A stretch of DNA of 10,000 nt from Flavobacterium sp. (GTDB lineage Bacteria; Bacteroidota; Bacteroidia; Flavobacteriales; Flavobacteriaceae). The DNA is taken from NCBI RefSeq assembly GCF_020217025.1, contig NZ_JAIWOF010000192.1, positions 1 to 10,000 on the forward strand. Reading direction: 5' to 3'. This document shows positions 7,798 through 10,000 of this stretch, piece after piece. A program made the translations under genes and the position numbers. Each line of letters begins with the position of its first letter. The first letter of the stretch is position 1. The notes beneath the pieces are model-generated. The model saw nothing but the letters and a program-made list of their open reading frames with translations, was not told where the DNA came from and did no database searches.

Positions 7798-7814
7798 GTG
7801 ATCGCGCCAGGATT
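7798..7814 (-). other. tRNA 3'-end remnant: probable attachment site (att) of an integrated element
   Basis: Read on the minus strand, AATCCTGGCGCGATCAC fits the end of a tRNA gene: AAT closing the T-loop, CCTGG as T-stem positions 61-65, CGCGATC as acceptor strand 66-72, then discriminator A. A normal tRNA would continue upstream with TTCG of the T-loop, but from 7815 the sequence is unrelated (TTTATAGC on the plus strand), and no D-arm or anticodon arm follows. The rest of the tRNA (it should begin GATCGCG) is predicted at the other end of the element, outside the window. The tRNA identity cannot be told. The exact core could extend a few bases into the terminator. Confidence 0.5.
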
Positions 7815-7853
7815 TTTATAGCTACTGATTGACAATAAGTTAGTACTACACTG

Positions 7854-7869
7854 TGTCACTACTGTGACA
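7854..7869. repeat. Inverted repeat TGTCAC-N4-GTGACA next to the junction
   Basis: Perfect 6-base arms (7854-7859, 7864-7869) with spacer TACT, overlapping the end of the repressor gene and about 40 bases inside the element. It lacks a T-run, so it is not a standard terminator. It could be an arm-type binding site for the integrase or a regulator site; not resolved. Confidence 0.45.
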
Positions 7870-8170
7870 AATCTCTTTTTAATTGCTCTAATATTTTTAT
7901 AGCTTCATTTAATTTATTGACTTTTCTATTACCGTACTCCTCCCCCGGCTCATTTAATTCTAATGTGCCATTTTCTTCGTTTTTAAACAACCAATTCAAA
8001 TCAACATCTTTGAGGTGTTCTATGAATGCCTTTATCATATCTCCAGTAATGTTATTATTGTTCATGTTTCTGTTAAAAGAAATATGATTCAATCCTAATG
8101 ATTCAGCAAACTGCTTTTGACTCCAGCCTTTTTCTTTAATAATTACCTCTATTTTTTCTCTTAACTCCAT
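7859..8170 (-). CDS. XRE-family phage-type repressor (short form)
   Basis: A 103-residue DNA-binding protein that probably keeps the element silent. The helix-turn-helix of the lambda-repressor type fills residues 1-55 (WSQKQFAESLGLNHISFNRNMNN at 16-38 covers the turn and recognition helix). It is followed by DVDLNWLFKNEENG (55-68), the 'd.n..WLl.geG' end typical of Bacteroidota phage repressors, and a charged C-terminal helix (about 82-103) that could support dimerisation. The S24/LexA-like peptidase half found in about 200-residue CI proteins is absent, so induction by RecA-stimulated self-cleavage is not expected. It is divergent from the early genes across two palindromic operators, its likely binding sites. 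The leftward promoter is unclear; the best candidate TAATTTAG (8189-8182) is one base off consensus. Confidence 0.85.
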   Translation of the reverse strand: MELREKIEVIIKEKGWSQKQFAESLGLNHISFNRNMNNNNITGDMIKAFIEHLKDVDLNWLFKNEENGTLELNEPGEEYGNRKVNKLNEAIKILEQLKRDLSQ

Positions 8171-8196
8171 TTAGAAACATTCTAAATTAATACTAT

Positions 8197-8216
8197 AATA
8201 AACTTTTTAGTTTATT
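8197..8216. promoter_or_regulatory. Operator 1 (palindrome TAAACT-N4-AGTTTA)
   Basis: TAAACTTTTTAGTTTA at 8199-8214 is a perfect palindrome of 6-base arms, extended by two more paired bases each side. The same arms recur at 8231-8246, with centres 32 bases apart (about three helical turns), so two dimers would lie on the same face. It sits just upstream of the rightward -33 element. Likely bound by the adjacent XRE repressor (inference). Confidence 0.7.
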
Positions 8217-8220
8217 TTAT

Positions 8221-8252
8221 TTGGATAAAATAAACTGATTAGTTTATATTTG
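8221..8252 (+). promoter_or_regulatory. Rightward early promoter of the element
   Basis: TTG (8221-8223), 21-base spacer, TATATTTG (8245-8252): a perfect Bacteroidota -33/-7 pair. Transcription should begin near 8258-8260, about 13 bases before the ATG at 8272. Operator 2 fills most of the spacer and covers the first bases of the -7 box, so repressor binding would block it. Confidence 0.75.
8231..8246. promoter_or_regulatory. Operator 2 (palindrome TAAACT-N4-AGTTTA)
   Basis: TAAACTGATTAGTTTA has the same 6-base arms as operator 1 with spacer GATT instead of TTTT, so the arms rather than the centre appear conserved. It lies between the -33 and -7 elements of the rightward promoter and overlaps the latter by two bases. 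Confidence 0.7.
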
Positions 8253-8271
8253 TGACAGAAATAATACTTCT

Positions 8272-8544
8272 ATGACAAATATAACAGAAAATAAACAAAA
8301 AACAGATGTGCAGATGCATATCGATAAAGCTTATAAGATTATTGAAAATAATCTTCCAAGCAACTATGTGAAATTAGTTCAGGAAAAATTGGAAGATCCT
8401 GATTTATCGAGTGGTATAATTCGAAACTTAAAAAATAGAGTTACGAAATATCCAAAAACTAAAATCAATGTCTTGAATGCGCTAGTGGAAGTAGCGAATG
8501 AATATCAAGAACATTTGAGAAAACTCCGAGACTTAACTCAATAA
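8272..8544 (+). CDS. Small early protein, putative second DNA-binding (Cro-like) regulator
   Basis: A 90-residue protein, first gene of the rightward transcript. I do not recognise an exact family. Residues 29-78 (LPSNYVKLVQEKL, then LSSGIIRNLKNR, then INVLNALVEVANEY) follow the helix pattern of small Bacteroidota phage and plasmid helix-turn-helix proteins, in which 'S..iIr.v.n' forms the recognition helix and '..il.aLve.A.e' the last helix. Position right after the repressor-controlled promoter suits a Cro-type switch partner. No signal peptide or membrane segment. The gene is real (compact spacing, good promoter); the DNA-binding role is an inference. Confidence 0.75.
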   Translation: MTNITENKQKTDVQMHIDKAYKIIENNLPSNYVKLVQEKLEDPDLSSGIIRNLKNRVTKYPKTKINVLNALVEVANEYQEHLRKLRDLTQ

Positions 8545-8575
8545 ACTAAACAATTAATTTGATAATCAAAAAACC

Positions 8576-9130
8576 ATGCAAAAACTAATTCCAGGATTAC
8601 TCGATAACGCATTTGAGTTTTTCAATTTAGAAGACGATTTAAAATTTGTGAGTGATGGAAAATTGAAATCATTCACTGAAGCTCCAGCCTCTGTAATTAT
8701 AATGCTGAAGGAAGCTATTGATAAAAATCCAGAGGCAAAAGCAATATTAATTGAATGGCATCCGGAAAGTGAATTCAATCAACTGAAACAATTTGCTTCA
8801 TGCAAATTTGGAGGAATTGATTATTCAGCCGATATAAAAGATGGACAATTACAAGAGGGCGAATATTGGAAATGTCCAAAAGCAGGTTCTTGTGTTGGAG
8901 AAGGAGTAATTTGTACTTCACCTATTTATAACGGTCATGTTTTATCAAAAACAGAAATTGAATTAATAAGGTTGTCAACAACAGAAAAAACAAATGAAGC
9001 TATTGCTGAAGAGTTAAATCTTCCTATGGGAACTTTTCACAAATACAAGCATACGCTTTATGAAAAGCTAGGTTTTATTCAAACAAAACAGTGCCTCACA
9101 AAGATTGCCTATAGTTTGAATATTATCTAA
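8576..9130 (+). CDS. LuxR-type helix-turn-helix protein with a Cys cluster
   Basis: A 184-residue protein. The C-terminal 122-184 (LSKTEIELIRLSTTEKTNEAIAEELNLPMGTFHKYKHTLYEKLGF) is a LuxR/GerE-type DNA-binding domain: 'Lt..E.eil.l...g.tn.eIA..L.....T...h...i..KLg'. In front of it lies Cys76 and the cluster KC-PKAGSC-VGEGVIC (Cys100, Cys106, Cys113), which could hold zinc or another metal, or sense redox. The N-terminal ~70 residues have no receiver-domain signature, so this is not a normal response regulator. Proteins with a 'CP..G.C..EG..C' segment before a LuxR domain occur, from memory, in Bacteroidota prophages near the repressor. It starts 31 bases after the previous gene and is followed by a palindrome and a terminator, so it may control the replication genes beyond. 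Confidence 0.8.
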   Translation: MQKLIPGLLDNAFEFFNLEDDLKFVSDGKLKSFTEAPASVIIMLKEAIDKNPEAKAILIEWHPESEFNQLKQFASCKFGGIDYSADIKDGQLQEGEYWKCPKAGSCVGEGVICTSPIYNGHVLSKTEIELIRLSTTEKTNEAIAEELNLPMGTFHKYKHTLYEKLGFIQTKQCLTKIAYSLNII

Positions 9131-9149
9131 TACGTTCTTACCCTTTTCA

Positions 9150-9165
9150 ATGTGTACTTACACAT
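9150..9165. promoter_or_regulatory. Palindrome ATGTGTA-N2-TACACAT, candidate operator
   Basis: Perfect 7-base arms with a 2-base centre CT, 15 bases upstream of the terminator hairpin and between the LuxR-type gene and the ATPase gene. Size and symmetry suit a dimeric helix-turn-helix protein such as the preceding gene product. No TAnnTTTG promoter is visible beside it. Confidence 0.4.
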
Positions 9166-9179
9166 GACTATTCAAAACC

Positions 9180-9206
9180 AAACTCCTCTTCAGGGAGGAG
9201 TTTTTT
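9180..9206 (+). terminator. Hairpin terminator or attenuator inside the early operon
   Basis: AAACTCCTC (9180-9188) pairs with GAGGAGTTT (9195-9203) around loop TTCAGG, followed by three more T residues. It ends only 12 bases before the ATG of the ATPase gene, and no promoter is visible between it and that gene. Transcripts from the early promoter should stop here unless read-through or antitermination occurs. Confidence 0.75.
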
Positions 9207-9218
9207 AAATTAACGAAC

Positions 9219-9638
9219 ATGAAAGCAAAAATATTTGCAGGTCCTGCATACTCGGGAAAAACAAGAACCGCAAAAATGATTTCTGAATATATAGGTAAAG
9301 ACAAAACCGTTTTTATAGATGCAAAACAAATGAAAATTGATAATCATTTTGTTTTTGAAGAAATTAATTTCAATACAGAATTAGTAATTATAGATGATGT
9401 GCCTGAAGACTTTTCTTTAGAACGATTTTACGATGTTGAGTATGATGAAAACAATGAAATTAAAGGTTACTATTTCTTAGTAAATAAAAGATGTTTACCT
9501 CCAAGAAGATACAGTGTTTCTAAAGTAATCATTATTGCAAATTTTCTTCCCAATATTACTGGAGAAAGTTTAAAAAGAAGATTTGAAATCGTTGAATTTC
9601 CTACTTGTGATTTATCAAAAATTAAAACTGAAGAATAA
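9219..9638 (+). CDS. Small P-loop ATPase, helicase-like
   Basis: A 139-residue NTP-binding protein. Walker A is GPAYSGKT (8-15), Walker B is LVIIDDV (55-61), and VIIIANFLPN (103-112) has the shape of a sensor-1 strand ('II.aN..P') as in superfamily-3 helicases and related AAA+ proteins, followed by LKRRFEIVEF (118-127), where the arginines resemble the R..F ending of those domains. About 140 residues is very small for a full helicase: there is room only for the core ATPase, and no DNA-binding domain is present. It may load a helicase or work with the coiled-coil and primase-like proteins encoded directly after it. I do not recognise a named family. It is preceded closely by a terminator hairpin. 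Confidence 0.8.
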   Translation: MKAKIFAGPAYSGKTRTAKMISEYIGKDKTVFIDAKQMKIDNHFVFEEINFNTELVIIDDVPEDFSLERFYDVEYDENNEIKGYYFLVNKRCLPPRRYSVSKVIIIANFLPNITGESLKRRFEIVEFPTCDLSKIKTEE

Positions 9639-9639
9639 T

Positions 9640-9825
9640 ATGGGCTCATTAATTCAATCAAAAATCAATCAAGTTGAAGCGCGCATTCAACAGTATAAAG
9701 ACTCGGAATTATTTTCTGAAGTTGAAAAAGAAAAGGAAATAAAAAAACTGGAGGCAGAACTGGAGAAACTGCAGCTAGAAAGAGCAAAAGAAATTGAAGT
9801 TAATAATTCAGAAGAGATAAAGTAA
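9640..9825 (+). CDS. Small coiled-coil protein
   Basis: A 61-residue protein starting one base after the ATPase stop. A longer reading from 9583 overlaps the ATPase gene and lacks support. From about residue 5 to 52 it is almost all charged helix with heptad spacing (VEARIQQYKD, then EKEIKKLEAELEKLQLERAK), consistent with a coiled coil. There is no membrane segment or signal peptide. Placement between the ATPase and primase-like genes suggests a structural or adaptor role in that module, but this is inference. Confidence 0.75.
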   Translation: MGSLIQSKINQVEARIQQYKDSELFSEVEKEKEIKKLEAELEKLQLERAKEIEVNNSEEIK

Positions 9826-9828
9826 CCT

Positions 9829-10000
9829 ATGAGCTACGTAAAAGACACAGATATATTAGATGCTACCGATGGTGGTTTACAAATCATTCTTTACTATTAT
9901 CCAAATGCTAATAAGGTTTTTCATAAAGCTGCTAAGCAATTTAAGATTCGTGAATCTGAAAAAACTGCATCAGCCACTTTATATCAACATCCTTCTGGAG
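9829..10000 (+). CDS. Probable phage primase-type replication protein, N-terminal fragment (runs off right edge)
   Basis: Starts three bases after the preceding stop (ATG at 9829) and stays open for 57 codons to the window edge. The segment ILDATDGGLQIILYYYPNA, then KQFKIRESEKTASATLYQHPSG, follows the pattern I recall at the N-terminus of Bacteroidota phage toprim primase/DnaB-helicase proteins ('iLe.tngGldi...yyP.a', 'F..R..eKTaSa.l....g'), where the KTaSa stretch replaces the 'PFH.ekTPSf' of CHC2 zinc-finger primases. The diagnostic Toprim and helicase domains would lie outside the window. Confidence 0.55.
   Translation, partial: MSYVKDTDILDATDGGLQIILYYYPNANKVFHKAAKQFKIRESEKTASATLYQHPSG

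Larger units (their letters stand above)
7815..10000. mobile_element. One end of a prophage or integrative element (continues past right edge)
   Basis: The stretch begins at the tRNA remnant and carries a divergent repressor/early-gene switch, small tightly packed genes, a P-loop ATPase and a primase-like start, all typical of phage early regions. No integrase, portal, capsid, mobilisation or cargo gene is visible, so the type of element remains open. Base composition is close to the flanking chromosome, so an element adapted to related hosts is likely. Confidence 0.65.

Noticed and set aside
7800..7880. Complete tRNA gene on the minus strand
   Set aside because: Only the 3' end fits; no D-arm, anticodon arm or 5' acceptor strand follows.
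9583..9639. Longer start for the coiled-coil protein
   Set aside because: Lies inside the ATPase gene, adds a hydrophobic stretch unlike the rest, and the ATG at 9640 follows the ATPase stop by one base.
1..10000. CRISPR array, insertion sequence or defence system
   Set aside because: No regularly spaced repeats, transposase or recognisable defence gene is visible in the window.

Overview
The window looks like a chromosome of a Flavobacteriaceae bacterium (Bacteroidota), close to Flavobacterium. It is AT-rich and has almost no Shine-Dalgarno sequences. The best promoters match the Bacteroidota pattern TTG - about 18-21 bases - TAnnTTTG. Secreted proteins end their signal peptides in the flavobacterial 'FSQ/NAQ' style, and the housekeeping proteins read like flavobacterial orthologues. 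This is judged by eye; no database search was possible.

Positions 1 to about 7770 are ordinary chromosome. A TamB-like envelope protein is cut by the left edge on the minus strand and runs divergently from a plus-strand set: tsaD (tRNA t6A synthesis), rsmE (16S rRNA m3U1498 methylation) and a secreted DUF4159 protein whose start overlaps the end of rsmE. A separate gene for a lipoprotein zinc metalloprotease of the M43 (pappalysin-like) family follows and ends in a strong hairpin terminator. A second tight cluster holds an AI-2E/PerM-family membrane protein, a TTG-started SAM methyltransferase with a THUMP-like C-terminus, and a small secreted protein of unknown function. Converging on it from the minus strand is another small secreted protein, with its own clear promoter.

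At 7770-7814 the character changes. A perfect hairpin terminator is followed on the minus strand by 17 bases that read like the 3' end of a tRNA gene (T-loop end, T-stem strand, acceptor strand, discriminator A). The rest of the tRNA is missing. This is the usual scar of an element integrated in the 3' end of a tRNA gene. Everything from about 7815 to the right edge is therefore read as one end of a prophage or related integrative element.

Inside the element is a lysogeny-type switch: a short XRE repressor on the minus strand, and a divergent intergenic region with two near-identical palindromic operators (TAAACT-N4-AGTTTA) 32 bases apart, one overlapping the rightward promoter. The early genes run rightward: a small putative second DNA-binding protein, a Cys-containing LuxR-type regulator, a hairpin terminator just before the next start codon, a very small P-loop ATPase with helicase-like features, a coiled-coil protein, and the N-terminus of a probable primase-type replication protein. 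No integrase, structural or cargo gene lies in the window, so prophage cannot be told from plasmid-like or conjugative element. The most notable parts are the switch, the hairpin in the early operon, and the compact replication module.
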